DNA from: Raphanus sativus
Taxonomy: Eukaryota > Streptophyta > Magnoliopsida > Brassicales > Brassicaceae
Reading direction: 5' to 3'
DNA length: 64,000 nucleotides
NCBI RefSeq assembly: GCF_000801105.2
Contig: NC_079519.1
Span: 9,360,668-9,424,667, forward strand
Under the pieces are notes generated by a model. It made no database searches. It was not told the DNA's origin and worked only from the letters and a program-made list of their open reading frames with translations. Position numbers and translations under genes: made by a program. Positions 23,731 through 37,250 of this stretch are shown here, one piece after another. Position 1 is the first letter of the stretch; each line of letters starts with the position of its first letter.

Positions 23731-25331
23731 GGCCGTTGGAGCCAAGCCATCAAAGATCTCTATCAAGTCAATCTCTTCTGTTGTCTAGATCTATCTTGTC
23801 TTCTTCCTAGATCTGGTCACTGGTGATGGTAAGTAAGCCCTTGTTATCTTTTTCTTCTTCTCCTTCTCCTTCTAGCTCATACTGTTAGATCTCTCATCTC
23901 GGATCTCTGGTGGTAGCACCAATCCTTTATCTTGTAGATCTGGATCGATGAAACCCTTCTGTTGCAGATCTACTTCTTCTCTCTTTTCCATTCGCAGATC
24001 TAAGGCTAAGGTGAGGACTGATGTGATCTCTTCTTCATTCTTTCATTATCGCTTCATAATAATAGTTTCTAGCTAAACCATTCATACATACGTGTTATCT
24101 ATAAGCATACGCGTAGTTGTTTGATAAGTGAACTATATCATATATATACACCTATATATTGTATTTCAATGTGTGAACACCTAGATTTACTCATAGGTTT
24201 CTAAATTGAATATGGTTGAATGATGTTTTAGGATTGTATGTAATGATTGTATTGATTGGGGTTATGATATTTGTGGGTGATGTATATGTGGGAGGTGTAA
24301 ATGAGTTAAGGAAAGGCTTAAGGCCTATGTGTGCCGGTGCAGCGTGGTGGAATTATGTATATGTATGTCTCGAGCGTTGCATCGTTTCTTGTTGAATCAT
24401 GTGGCAATCGCGTGAGTTGGCATGATTCATCGCCGGAGCGGGCAAAAGGCGTGCCTGTGTATGAAGTAAGAACGTAATAGCGTGATTTCGTGGAGACAAC
24501 GTGAAACGTATGAACATGGTGGCGGATCAAGCGTGAACCGCTGTCGGTAACTTGATTGCGTGAAGGCGTGAGACAGCATTATGTCATGGAGACAGCGCGA
24601 TATGAGTTCTCACCTGATAACATGAGGAACGCGGGGACCGAACAAGGTGGCGTGGTCTCATGTTGGCACCGTCATGGTTTATCCTCGTTTCTTGTTTATT
24701 GCTCTTGTTTTACTGGATGCTCTAGGTAGAGCTTTTGTTATGTTGTGTGGTGAATGTTGGGTGATGATTTCGGGGCTCCTAGAGCTTACCTTGCTGAGCT
24801 TTTGTCGAAATGCTCACCCCTCCTCTTTCTTTTCAGTTTTAGGTTCGGTTCATGTTGGTGGGTTCTTGTCAAAGACGTCATGGGATCATAAAGACATGCA
24901 CATTGTTTCAGTTTTGTGGCTGGAGACAAGTGTCATGATATCACCGATAATTTCAGCTATGCTGGGTCGAGGTATCACATAATCGATCTGAGTAACCTCA
25001 AGGTTATAATCCGGAGATGCAAGATGATCCAACAATGGCGTCGGTGGAAGCAAAAGGGGATTCCGGTGAAGCAGGAAAAATTCTGACGGCGACGGCGTTT
25101 CAACCAAAGCAGAACTGGTGTTTCGTGTCTTTACTTCCAAACTCGTGTGCAATAAAGTGGATGCGTGTCATCATGTCTGATAGCGGTGGGGATACGTGGA
25201 TTAGCTAATCAATCAGTATAATCCGGTCGGTTATTGGCCTAAATTTTAAATTGTATTCGGGTTGGATAGACTTTAATATTATTTCACCATGTAATAGCCT
25301 TTGGGCTTTCCATAAATGAAAAATGTCGACA
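23405..25331 (+). mobile_element. probable solo LTR, Ty3/gypsy type
   Basis: It starts TGTCACATCCCGG, resembling the TGTAAYGACCCG start of the Tekay-like LTR at 43402. Near its 3' part, GAGCTTACCTTGCTGAGC then GCTCACCCCTCCTCTTTC parallels the stretch at about 45017-45066 of that LTR. A CA at 25330-25331 gives ~1.93 kb, close to the 1.97 kb of the other family. No tRNA primer site or gag follows, hence solo. The 5-bp target duplication could not be matched, so the 3' border is uncertain. Confidence 0.45.
23653..23727. repeat. (CT)n microsatellite
   Basis: Two CT runs (about 23657-23672 and 23692-23727) separated by a repeat of the TTGGCTGATCTCTC block, inside the probable solo LTR. Confidence 0.9.
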
Positions 25332-27228
25332 AAAAATGCTATATAGTAATATGGTATTACTTAAAAGAAAGTATATAGTATTACTTCGAATAAAAGAAAT
25401 CTTGAATCATGCTTCCCAGTTATACAAAATGTTGTCAATTTGTCATACATAAACTTCTACATGAAGAAAACTGAAAACAAAAAAACGTTCAAAAGAACAT
25501 TCAACAAAATGTGTAATTATGATATTCGATAAATTTTAGTCAAAACAAAACAAACGTTCAAGAAAAACATTCAACATGTTGTGTAATTATGATATTCGAT
25601 AAATTTTAGTCAGCCTACATTATTAAGATAAAAATGGTCCAAAGACTCATTAGTAATTAAATCAAACCCATATGGCTGAAAAAAAGAAAATACAACCCAT
25701 ACAACCCACTCCTTTTAGGGGTTAATGGACTTATATTTGATATTTCTCGTACGACCATTTAAAGTCTACTAGATTTTGACCCGTGCGATCGCACGGATAT
25801 TTATTTTCTGTTTTTAGTTTTTTTTATTATTAAATGATGTATTTGTAATATTTGATAATAAATTTATATCGAAAACTAATTTTTGCAGTTATAACAAAAA
25901 TTAAAAATTTAATAAAATATTTTTATATAAATTCAGTTATCCTAATTAAAATAGTATAGGTGTGGGTCATAATGCTTTCGAATTCCAAATATTTGGAATT
26001 TATATTAATATAAATTTGTTAAAAAACAATCACACTCGGTATTTAATTTTAAATCTTAATTTGGGTGTACTAAATGTTATATTTGTAAATGTAATCATAT
26101 TAAATTAAGTAATTTTATATTTTTGCGTTTAACGTAAAATGTATCACCGACACTGGAGATCACCTAAACAAATCTAACATTTATATGATTAGATGTATGT
26201 GTAAGATATATAACAAACAAATTTTTTAAATGATAAGTATGAAAATACACAATATGGTTAGTATGCTATTAAACATGATACATTACTTATAAAATTTGTA
26301 AGAATAAATAATTGTTAGACTTTTAACAAATTTGTGACATATAAAAATTAAGATTATAATTTGTAAGAAAATGAAATGTAATATAATATATATTTGATCT
26401 AACTGCTAATTCATTATAAATGGGCTTACGTGTTCAATAATTTTCAGATTGAATTTTGACAATTAGTTTTCATAATTACTGTAGACTAATGAGAAAATCA
26501 ATGGAAAATAATTTTTTGAAAATAAATAAAGTGATTCAGTTTCTATATCTTGTAGTAGAGATGGGCGTTCGGATATTCATTCGGATTTGATTCAGGTCTC
26601 TTTGGGTTTTAGATTTTTGGGATGAAAGGTTTTAACCTCATTCGGTATTTATAATTTCGGTTCATGTTCTGGTTCGGATAACTCATTTGAATTGTTTAAA
26701 AAAAAAAAAATTCTTAAAATATAAAAGTAAAAATTTATATAACAAATAAATTTAAATAACGTATGGCAAAAGCTTAAACTTAACATAAAAATTGTTTTGG
26801 TTCAAATATTAAAAGATAGTGATCTCCTACCATATCATATGCTATTTTTATTATCATTAAATGTGGTAAATTTAGAATTAGGAAATGTATTTATTAAACT
26901 GAAAAGACAACATTAATAAAATTTTAAATAATTTCGAAATTTATTTAATAGAAAAAGAAAATTAAATTTTATATTAGGATAACACATTAACTCAACTGAA
27001 AAAGACAACATTAAAATAGGTAACTTAATTTATATTAGAACAACACATTAACTCAACAGGAAAAGACAAGCATTAAATTAGGTAGTTTAATTTAATTCTC
27101 AGTGGCATTTAGGCGTAAATACTGTACAACTTGTAGGGTTAATCCATATGTGTACTTCTGTTTTAATAAAGTAGATTTACATAAATCTTTGTTTTATTGG
27201 TTATAATATTCCGTTCTGATTATCCAAA
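25332..27228. other. AT-rich intergenic DNA with one Helitron-like end
   Basis: No coding sequence. A Helitron-like 5' terminus lies at 25766-25990. Around 26556-26700, GGGCGTTCGGATATTCATTC and following TTCGG repeats look like one end of another hAT-type element whose partner end was not found. Confidence 0.45.
25766..25990 (+). mobile_element. Helitron-like 5' terminus
   Basis: TCTACTAGATTTTGACCCG followed by the perfect 16-bp palindrome CCGTGCGATCGCACGG (25781-25796) is the kind of terminus seen on abundant Brassicaceae Helitron-like repeats. The next ~200 bp are homologous to 37040-37250, showing that both are the same family in the same orientation. The matching 3' end of this copy was not identified. 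Confidence 0.4.
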
Positions 27229-27236
27229 CCACCTCA

Positions 27237-28042
27237 TAAGCGTGGACATTCGGGATCCCAATCGGGTTTCAATTTTATCCAATCGGGTTTCGTTTTTTCG
27301 GGTTTATCAAAATCAACCAAATTCGGATTATTTAAAAGTTCGGTTCGGGACCGGTTAGGATTCTATCGAGTTCGGGTCGGGGTTAGTTTAAATCTTCATA
27401 GAACCGGTACAACCCAATTTACTTTCGGGTTCTGGTCCCAATCAGTTTTTCGGTTTAAAAATATCTGATTTATACTTATTTTGTAACCAAAACATAAGTA
27501 AAATTGGTTGTTTTGGTTTTGAATACCTAATTTGTACATTTTTGTAACCAAAACATAAACAAAATCGATTTAAAAATAAGAAAAGAACATCAACCATAAT
27601 CATTTAAAATCAAAACAAAGGGAAATCATAAAACGAAAACTACAACCTCATGGAATGATAAACATGTTTTATTGAAAACAAAATCTAAATCTAAATATTT
27701 CAAAATTCAACAGTCACGTTTAATCATCAATCTTCATGTATTAGAACCACCAACATTTATGTAATAGATAAATATTTCAGATGTCCAATATATTTTAATG
27801 TGTTTTGAATACATATTATGAATTGAGATTATGTTTGGTATAGATCTTTTGGGATTTTGAATGTTTCGGGTTCTATCGGATATCCATTTAGATTCGGGTT
27901 CGGTTCAGATAATACCTATAATCCGAAATACCAAAAAACAAGATACATTCGGTATTTATAGCGGGTTCGGATCGTTCGGATTCATTTTTATCGGATCGGA
28001 TTTGGTTCGGATTTTCGGATTCGGTTTATTTGCCCAGCCCTA
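27237..28042. mobile_element. hAT-type nonautonomous element
   Basis: The 806-bp element is flanked by a perfect 8-bp duplication CCACCTCA (27229-27236 and 28043-28050). Imperfect terminal repeats are TAAGCGTGGACATTCGG at the left and the inverse TTTGCCCAGCCCTA at the right. The ends are rich in TTCGG/CCGAA subterminal motifs. No transposase is present. Confidence 0.85.
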
Positions 28043-28050
28043 CCACCTCA

Positions 28051-29404
28051 AATTTAAGTGGTACAACGTTCATTCGTGATCAGAAAAAACTAAGATTTAT
28101 ATTCGGTTTATTAAAAGTTAGTAGTACTTACTAAAAATGACAGTTTTGCGAATTATTTGCTCTATCCACTTGTTACTTGTAAACAACTTATAAGTTATTT
28201 AATATTCGTTAGAATTACAAATTATTAAAAATTCTCTAATTACTTTTCTAATGTTTTAGTCAATGTTAAAAAATAAAATATAAAAAGGAAATTTTAAGAT
28301 AATTTTATAAATATCTCATTTATATAAATTTCATAAACGAACTATTCACCATAATTAAGAAAATTTATATATTTTTGTTTATTAAGAAAAACAAATGACA
28401 TGGAAAAATACCAAGTTGTTATTTCTTTGTTTCATTATTTAATACTTGATTTGTATTTGATGTTTAACTTTCTCAAACCGAATACCTGATTTTACAGATC
28501 AAGTATCGACCAGATATCAAGTGTAAGATTATGTATACGAAGTAGAGTTCAATGCTATCCATTTATTATTAAGGATTCTATATATAGATTTATATAGTCT
28601 AACATCAAGTACAAAACATATAACTATGAGAGCGTAACTTGTTTGTCGAGTGCGTGTTATATTGGCACGGTCTGCCAATCTTGAATAAAGGTCGATAAAT
28701 ATAGTCAGTCCTCAATTTCAGATTTTATATATTTAAAGTTCAAACATGTTTAAATAAAATATTGTTTTTAGTTAATTCAAATTTCAAAAACTATTATAAA
28801 CTTAAAACTAGAACTCTCATAATTTTTTTTTTAAAAGGTATTTTCATCTATACATAATTTCAATTTACACCTATGAGGAAATATTGCACAAAAATAAAAA
28901 TTTAAAAATATTCACTAACAATCGTAGATCAAAACTAGGCCAAATTTAATATTTAAACCAAATCTAATATTTTGACCAAATACGAACCAAAAAGTCCAAT
29001 TTCAATCTGAACCATTTAAAAATGATACTTGAATGAAGCTTTAAAAAAAAACTACTTTGGGGTTTGGTTACAATATGAACCAAACTGAAATCTAAACCAA
29101 ACCGAAATCCAAACTAGTATCTAAAAAATCAGAAGCTATTTAAATATATTAATCAATCTATTTTTACATATTTAGGTTAGATATTTCTATAGTATTATTT
29201 GAAAAATATATTTTCTCACAACAGTTAATTACACAAATACTTTTAAGAATTAAAATTATACCTTATTGCCATTAGCCCATTACTAACAATTTATTTCCAT
29301 TTTTGTAGCAAAGTTATTATTTTCGAGTTATTTTCTAGAAAAACATAATCATAAAAAGGAAATATTTAGAAAATATACAGATTTATGTAAAATGATTTTT
29401 AGTT

Positions 29405-29460
<56 letters not shown>

Positions 29461-29689
29461 TAAGGTTTTATAAATTTTAAACAAAATAAAACAAAGTAAG
29501 TTTATTTTTATTTAAATTATTTTGTAAAACTACGTTGTTTTTATACCAAATATAAAATACTTTTATAAAATAACTATACATATTGGCTAATACCAAGGAC
29601 ACGTACAGCTAAAATATGCTTAAACATGTATAAAATTAAAAAAAAAATTGAAATGAATATGTTCTACATAGGCAGACTAAACATGTATA
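28051..29689. other. AT-rich intergenic DNA
   Basis: No gene or bounded transposon recognised, apart from an (AT)n run at 29403-29461. Confidence 0.4.
29403..29461. repeat. (AT)n microsatellite
   Basis: Uninterrupted alternating TA/AT for roughly 45 bp, then a short broken part ending ATGTATATATATAT. Confidence 0.95.
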
Positions 29690-31665
29690 GGAGGTGACAA
29701 CGGATTAGATGGTACATGAAAAGCGTATTAAGTACTAGGATACGTTTTGAGTGCGGTTTGTGCAAGAAATACATATATTGCGAGACGATTGTGATTTGTA
29801 TAATACAAGCGATTCAAAAAAGTATGTGAAATTGTGAATGATAACAAAAGTAATATGCAGTGCAGAACAAAGTTTTGAATGGTGAACATATATTAAATAA
29901 TGTGGGATAAATATAATATATTTGCATCCTTGAAATGAAAATAGGGGAAAACCTCCTAAAATATCATAAAATGATTTTTTTTAATCATCATACAAGAAAT
30001 AAAATGATGAAAAGATATTTTTAAATTTGAAAAAAGAATTTATAGTCCGTATTTTACTCTATCTCTTTTTTTTATAAAATACTTAAATAAAATGATCTTT
30101 AAAACTTATCACTCGTTTTTGTTGCTCATCCAAAATAGGTGCTAGAAAAAAACATTACTACACTATCATGTCAATATTATATAGGAAAATATAACATTTT
30201 ATTTTATAAAGAGAAATTTATTATTTACATAAGTAAATCAAATAAAGTATATAGACCACAACTTTTCTTATGCTATTCTCTTTAATATGCGTTCCACTAG
30301 GAAATATATTCCATACTCTTGATTTTTGTTTTATTACATATTTTGTATTTATTTTCTCAAAATAAATTATCAACTCAAAATTAAGTTGAATGGAGACACA
30401 TATCTGGTTCGTTATGTTTTTGTTGGTAGTCCGCAATAAACATTCATAGCCATAGATTTTAAATGGTGACAGCGGATTGGATGGCACCGAAAAACAGATT
30501 AGATACAGCAAGTACATTTTTAATCCGGTTTGTGCAAGAAAAACGTGGTTATTATAAAAAAACGATCACAAAATTATGTTAATGGTAACAAAATTAATAT
30601 GCACTGCGGAAAAAAGTTTTAAAGATGAAAATATAATGTGGGATAAATATAATGCATGTATATCCTATAAATTAAAATAAGGGCAAATCTCCTAAAATAT
30701 CATGAAATGAGTTTTTAATCAAAAAAGCACACAAGAAATATATGATCAAAAGAAGTTTCATTAAAAAGACAAAAACACTCTTACTTTATAGATATATAAA
30801 TATAAAAATATTTAACTATATAATAAAAAATAAAAACAATATTTTAAACTTTCAGAAAATTTAAATTCAAACTTTTTAATTTTTAGAAATTATGTTTCAA
30901 TTTTTTTTTGAAATCCAAATCTTTTTAAAAGTTTTTATTTTAAATTTTAGATAAGATTTTTTTTTAAAACTTAAATCATAAATCTAGATTAGTTAATCAT
31001 ATGGATATAACTATCTTTTGACCTGTCTAACAAAACATTTTGGTTATTTTTATATTTGTATATTGTATTTATGAATGAGGACAAACGAACTATAGTTATG
31101 ATAAAAAGCTTTTTTAAATGTTATCTTAAATTTGTTTCCTTAATTTAACTTAAGGGAAAATCTACAAAACTAACCGGAAAATATTTATAAAGTTGAAAAA
31201 ATGAATTTGTTACCTGTTTTTGTTGTTCACCAAAAATAGTCGCGCGAAGAAAACAATACCACACTCTTATGTAAATATTATATAGGAAAAATATAATATA
31301 TTTTAATTGGTTAAGAGAAAATATATTATTTAAGTGCGTATTAATATATTTTGCTTGTATAGTCTAATCCTTTAGGAGTTCACAATAAACCTTTCATGCT
31401 TGTATAGTCTCATCCTTTAGGTTCTCTATTCTTTTTAATGCGTATTCTTTTACCTTGATAATTGAATTTCACATTCATCAAAAAATAAATTTAATATGCG
31501 TTCCACTAGGAAATCTATCCCACACTCTTCCTTTTGTTTTATTACATATTTTTATTTAATTTTTATATATAAATTATCAAATCAAATTGAGTTCAATGGA
31601 GATACTTATTTGGTCCATCATGTGCTTATTGGTAGTCCGCACTAAATATTCATTGCCATAGTTAA
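29690..31665. repeat. old tandem duplication, blocks X-Y-Z twice
   Basis: Three diverged blocks recur in the same order. X (GGATTAGATGG through TAATCATCATACAAG) is at ~29690-30010 and ~30465-30755. Y (TTTTTGTTGCTCATCC through the TATTATATAGGAAAA block) is at ~30100-30225 and ~31205-31330. Z (AATATGCGTTCCACTAGG through GGTAGTCCGCA) is at ~30280-30460 and ~31490-31665. The second copy has gained DNA between X and Y. No protein is encoded; it may be part of a Helitron or other nonautonomous element. Confidence 0.7.
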
Positions 31666-31719
31666 CAAAATACATAATATAGTACATATTGGTTACCAAA
31701 ATAAAACACTCTTTATTAA

Positions 31720-31995
31720 CACTAAACCCTAACCTGGAAATGTTAATCTACATCCGAAATATAAATAATTTCTCCCGTTTTCAAATAATGACAGTCACTA
31801 GGTTCCTAATACTATACTATATGATAGATATACTATAATACTTTTAGAATGTACGGGGAACTAAATTTTAGTTCTCTTTAATAATTCAGGAGACTTTAGT
31901 GAAACTCTTTCAAATGATAAAACTATATCCTAACCCGAAAATGTAAATTCACATCCAAGATATAAACAGTTTTCCCCTGCTGAGAAATATTGACA
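31720..31995. repeat. diverged direct repeat (~80 bp x 2)
   Basis: The block with CCTAACC.GAAAATGT, CACATCC.A.ATATAAA and TGACA.TCAC appears at ~31725-31805 and again at ~31925-32005 in the same orientation, with substantial divergence. Confidence 0.55.
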
Positions 31996-32005
31996 ATCAC
32001 CAGAT

Positions 32006-34240
32006 TATTACATTTTTAAGAAATAATATAGAAATATGTCCCAAATAGTATGGTAACCTTACATAAATAGCTACAATAAAGAATATATACTATACTATTT
32101 CGTTCACCGAATATAGTATAGACGACAAGTTCATTCTTCTCTTTTCAAACGTGCTGATATACATTCACTTCGTTCACTGTCGTTATTCTTCACCACCATA
32201 TAAAGATCATCTTTATCTCTTCTTTCTTTTTTTCGACGCATCGACGCCTCCGCCAGTCCGCCGTCGTTATTCTTCACTATTGAAACTCACCGTCTAAACA
32301 CAATAACAGAAACAAAAACATAATATAAAAAATAGAAACATAAATAGAAATAGAGTATAAACACAAAAACAAAAACAAAGTATAAAAATGAAAGAGTTGT
32401 TGTGTTTTTTTACCGTCTACGGCTTCATCGTTGTCCTTCTCATGAGAAAAAAATAAGTTCAAGAAGATGTGTGAATAATGAAAGACCGTGTTCATCTTTA
32501 TCTTCTTCAAAATTGTCTAGTTATCTTGAAAGATGAAAGTGAATACAACTTGGCCACATATTGTCCTTGTTACATTAATTAATTAATTATTTTATTGTGT
32601 TTGGTAGTAGGTTTCACCGATTGCTTTAAAAGGATAATATGACTATTTTTTATAATGTGGAGTTGATATATTGATGAGTTAGGAGTTTTAGATATGAAGT
32701 AAATTAACTTTTGTTCGATGGTTGTTGCGTTCAATTTCCCTTACTTTTTTTTACCGTGTACCAACAAAATGTTAAAATCAGAAGGAAAATAGGAGAAAGT
32801 GTTATCCATTTTAATAATGTCAAATCGATAGCTATATTTTTAATATTGATCCTAAAATTGGTCAGTTGGCAAATTAACCCAAAATTAATTAATCGGCCAC
32901 ATAACTAATAGATCGTATTGTTCCAAGTAAATGGTTAACTCGATTCTTGTAGTTGGATTTATCAAAATTGCAATACGGTTTGACGACCGACGCAAAAACA
33001 AATTATAGCATCACGATCTTTTCAATGAGTAAAGATACGATGACAGATTTTAATTTGCAAATGGCCATGACAGGAGAGCTGGGTGCTGTTAGGGCAACTT
33101 AGTTTTAGATTGAAATAAAATTAAACAATAATCACCAACACCTCACGTATATACAAAAGTAATAATAATATTAACATTATTCATCATTTAAATACTTTTT
33201 TGGGGTATTCAGTGGTTTAGGACAGTAATCGTCTTCGTAGGCTTAATTAACTAAACAGCTGTTTTATAAGAATCAACCCATGTGGTATGTCTATGATTAT
33301 TATATTGAAACCTGTTCTACATATACATAATTATTTCTATTATTAGCCTGTCGATAATTACCTCTATGGTTATATTTTTTTCTTCTCTTCAGATTTTTTT
33401 TAAAGTAGACCAGAGAAGAATTTATAATCTTCTTAAGGGAAATAATTGATATAAATGGATTCTTAAAAGGATTTGGTTGTATTATATTCATCTCATTCCA
33501 TTTCTTAAAAAAATGTCATTTTGATATATCACAAAGATTAAAAAAAACTGTATAATAGATTAATATATTATTATTTAATGTATATTTAATTAAATAAAAT
33601 AATTTAAATAAAAATCTATTAGGTATTCAAAATGGTAAAAGTATATTTAATGTATAAAGCTACACTAAAAATGTAGAAAGACACCTTTCGGAAAAAAAAA
33701 ACTGAACTGAAATTGTTTTAACGAGAATATTTTTTTTGAACGAGAATTTTTTTTTGAACGAGAATTTTTTTATAGTAACTAAATGAATATGCAACTTCAA
33801 TCGAATGTGATATATATGAATGAATTGAAGAGGCACAGGCACATTGAAGGCCGGTGCAGGCCGTTCGCTGCTAGTCTACAGAGGTGAGTCATAGCTCTTG
33901 TCTCGGTTGTCTCGGTTAATTTAGAGGTGAGTCTTTACATACTGTTACGTCAATATCATCGGTCACGTTTAGCAGCTGTGTTTTACTACTAAACTTTGAC
34001 GACTTTAAATATAATCTTTAAAATATATGCACTGTCATATGATTATTTTCGTTCTTTTTATTCCTTCGATGGCAAAAATTTAAAAAGCTTTGTCCCTATA
34101 TGCTTCCAACGTGCATTAATAATGTGTTGGAAATTAAATAATACTACTGTATATCCAACTCATATTAATTAGTTTTATTAGTGGTTAAGATTTTAGTTTT
34201 CCTCTTGTCTCTCATTTTAATTTATCTCAAATCTATTGAT
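32006..34240. other. AT-rich intergenic DNA
   Basis: No supported gene. Short open frames at 32277-32510 and 32711-32908 have AT-rich composition and no recognisable family. Confidence 0.4.
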
Positions 34241-34617
34241 ATGAACTTTATTACATATAATTATTTTCTAAGTAAAAAAAGATTTGAACTTTATTCGAAA
34301 ACAAAACTAAGTAACCAACATAGTTTTGGTCCACTGGTGAACTTTATGTGGAAATTCAGGTTTTTTTCCGGATCCAATCTACGTTAAGAATTTTTTTTTG
34401 TTAAATACGCTAAGAAAGAATTAAACAACCAGTTCTTATATTTTTTCTTAAACAACTAGTTTTTATCTTTAGTTATGAAAAATTAGTTAGATCATAAGAT
34501 CTAAATTACCTTGCGATCTACAAAGAAAAAAAGCTAAGATTAAATAATTACACGCTATAAAAGTTGAATATTTTGTTTGAGATAATACCGTTACAAACGA
34601 AATGTTCTTAATTCAGT

Positions 34618-34643
<26 letters not shown>
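34618..34643. repeat. (AT)n microsatellite (copy 1)
   Basis: About 12 alternating AT units; the equivalent in copy 2 is at about 51682-51707 with nearly the same length. Confidence 0.9.
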
Positions 34644-34648
<5 letters not shown>

Positions 34649-36943
34649 AGTCATTTCAATTTTCATTATGGTACTACTACTAGTCATATTAATAACAATA
34701 ATTTAGGTCAAAATTTATTGATAATTTCTGATATATCATTTTCCTCTTATATGTACATCTAATTGAAAGCTCTATGCCTCTCTGCGTATGAAACAACAGA
34801 GCTATTGTAGTTCCTCATAATAATACTGTCTACCAGCATGTGCATATGCTTTCCATTATACTAGTTTACTAGGCACGATTTCTACAATAATTAAGACTAG
34901 CAAAAACATATTATATACATCGAAGTAACATCCTAGTTAGTTATTAAATTCAACCAAACAATTTTATATCCTAAAAAAATATCATATTTTATGAAACCTT
35001 GTTATCAAACCTGTAAAATTAGTGAAAAATCGTAAAACAAAAATTATAAATAACTCCTTAAAATTAAATTGTCATACTTGATTATCGATTTAATTTACTT
35101 TACTTTGATCTTTATAATATTATTTGATAAGTTAATTTTCTATGTGTCTCACTCATGTTAACTCTCACGATGATTAATTACACGGATACCCTTAATGAAT
35201 TAAAATTATTACAGTTTAAATATTTTTATTGATTTTTTTTATTTAGTTTCCTTTATAAAATTTTCCAAATAACATATATAATAAAAAGGAAACATTTAAA
35301 AAGTTTAAAAGCAAATTTAAAAACAAAAATATATGCCTATATGATATGAATTTCATTAAAAAGGAAAGTTCACAAAATAGTAATATTCCATTTTAAAAAT
35401 AACATAAAATATACTTTTGAAATAATAAATACTTTATTTATATCTATATTTTCATAAATGAAAAAATATATTTGTATATACTGTGATTTCACAAAAGAAA
35501 ATTTCACATAGACAATCTTGATATTAGAAAAATAAGTATTATTTATTTTTAAACATAACTTTAAACAATACAATTTCAAAATAATAGAAATAATTTTATT
35601 TATCTATCTATTTTCTTAGATGATTACATAAAATAATTAAGTAACATAAACAAATTTATGTTTAACTTATTAAAAATAGTTTATAATTAGTATTATTGAA
35701 ATGTTTTATTTATTTTCATAAATTTATTTGACTATAATATCTTTCAATTACAGCAAAATATCGACAAATTATATTTTACTTATATAATATAATTTCTAAA
35801 ATGCAATCACAATTTTTTACTGTTTATTTTTAAGAGAAATTAGAAAATGAAGAATAGATTTTAACAGTAAACATCTTTTGATCAAATAATTACAAAATAG
35901 TTTAGATTAAAACAACCCGATATGCTTGAACAAGTTAGATATATTATATTTTATCATTACTAAAATTATATTTTAATATTAAATTTGCTTTTAAATTTTA
36001 GATTTTTATGTTTCTGGAACTTAACATAACCATAATCAAAATATGAAAGCAAATCTTAATTCAAACTTTTAACATTGTTTAAAATAAATTTTAGTTTACC
36101 ATTCAATAAATTAAATCTAAGGCATAAAATTATTTTGAATTTATAAAATGTTTTAATTACTGTAGATATAGATATGTGTTCATGAGTTTCTAAAAATATA
36201 TCAGTTACTTATGTATGTAACTTCATATTGATCATTAATAAATATATGAAAATACATGCACATTAAACGATATTTCCGTTTGAATTTGAAAGAATATATG
36301 CAACTTAATATACTCATAACATGAGTAATTCGATTAATCCAACTTATATCTAATAGCATATATTAAACTACAATAAGAATATATAATTTTATGGTAATAA
36401 TTAATTTTATAAATATAAATTATAAGATGATTCAATATATATTAACAAATGAAAATAAAATATTAGCCAAATGTTACAATTTAGTTATTTTGTAAAATTT
36501 ATATATGTGGGCATGAGACTTCATAATATCATCGTTATATTAATTTATTTAATTTGGAATTTGACACTTTAGTTTATCTTTTACTTCATTATAAACACAA
36601 TATAATTTAATTTATAAATAATCATCCTAAAATATATTTACATAAAACAACCAACCAACGTAAATGCAAATACAAAATTAATCAAAATTTTAATATATTT
36701 AAAATAACAAAATTATAATTGAACTCAAAGAAATAAATGCAAACTAATATATCTAAATGATAAATAAATCAACTGTAAAAACAAAAAAACTGACAACCTA
36801 TAACATATCTAAAATTGTATGTCTAAATAAAGTAATATAATATTATTAATATAAATTATGCATACAATTATAAATCAATATAATATTAAAATTAAATAAC
36901 AATTAATTATTATAGTATATTTACTTTATAAATATTTATACAC

Positions 36944-37250
36944 AGTGCATGAACACGGAAAAATCATCTAGTTACTATTTTATCTTTGAATCTAACATTT
37001 TAATGTAATAACTAGATTTTGACCCGTCCGATCGGACGAGTATTTATTTTATGTTTTTTAATTTTAAATGACTTATTAAATGATGTATTTGTAATATTTA
37101 AATATAAATTTAAATTGAAAATTAATCTTTGCAGTTATAATAAAAATTAAAATTAAATTTTTTATAAAATATTCTGATATAAATTTTAAATTTCTAAATT
37201 AAAATAATATAGAAGTAGGTCATAAGTTTTTCCAATTCAAAAATATTAAC
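36944..37250 (+). mobile_element. Helitron-like 3' end followed by a second 5' end
   Basis: GTGCATGAACACGG then AATCATCTAGT (to ~36973) resembles a Helitron 3' end with a small hairpin and terminal CTAG before T. About 40 bp later, ACTAGATTTTGACCCG with the palindrome CGTCCGATCGGACG (37025-37038) begins a second copy of the family seen at 25766. Element limits are uncertain. Repeated in copy 2 at about 54004-54310. Confidence 0.4.

Noticed and set aside
24886..25152. 88-residue frame on the minus strand
   Set aside because: No recognisable family, and it lies within the probable LTR.
26556..27140. Second hAT element with CTTGTAG duplication
   Set aside because: CTTGTAG occurs near 26551 and 27128, but the DNA at the right does not mirror the left end, so the match is likely chance.
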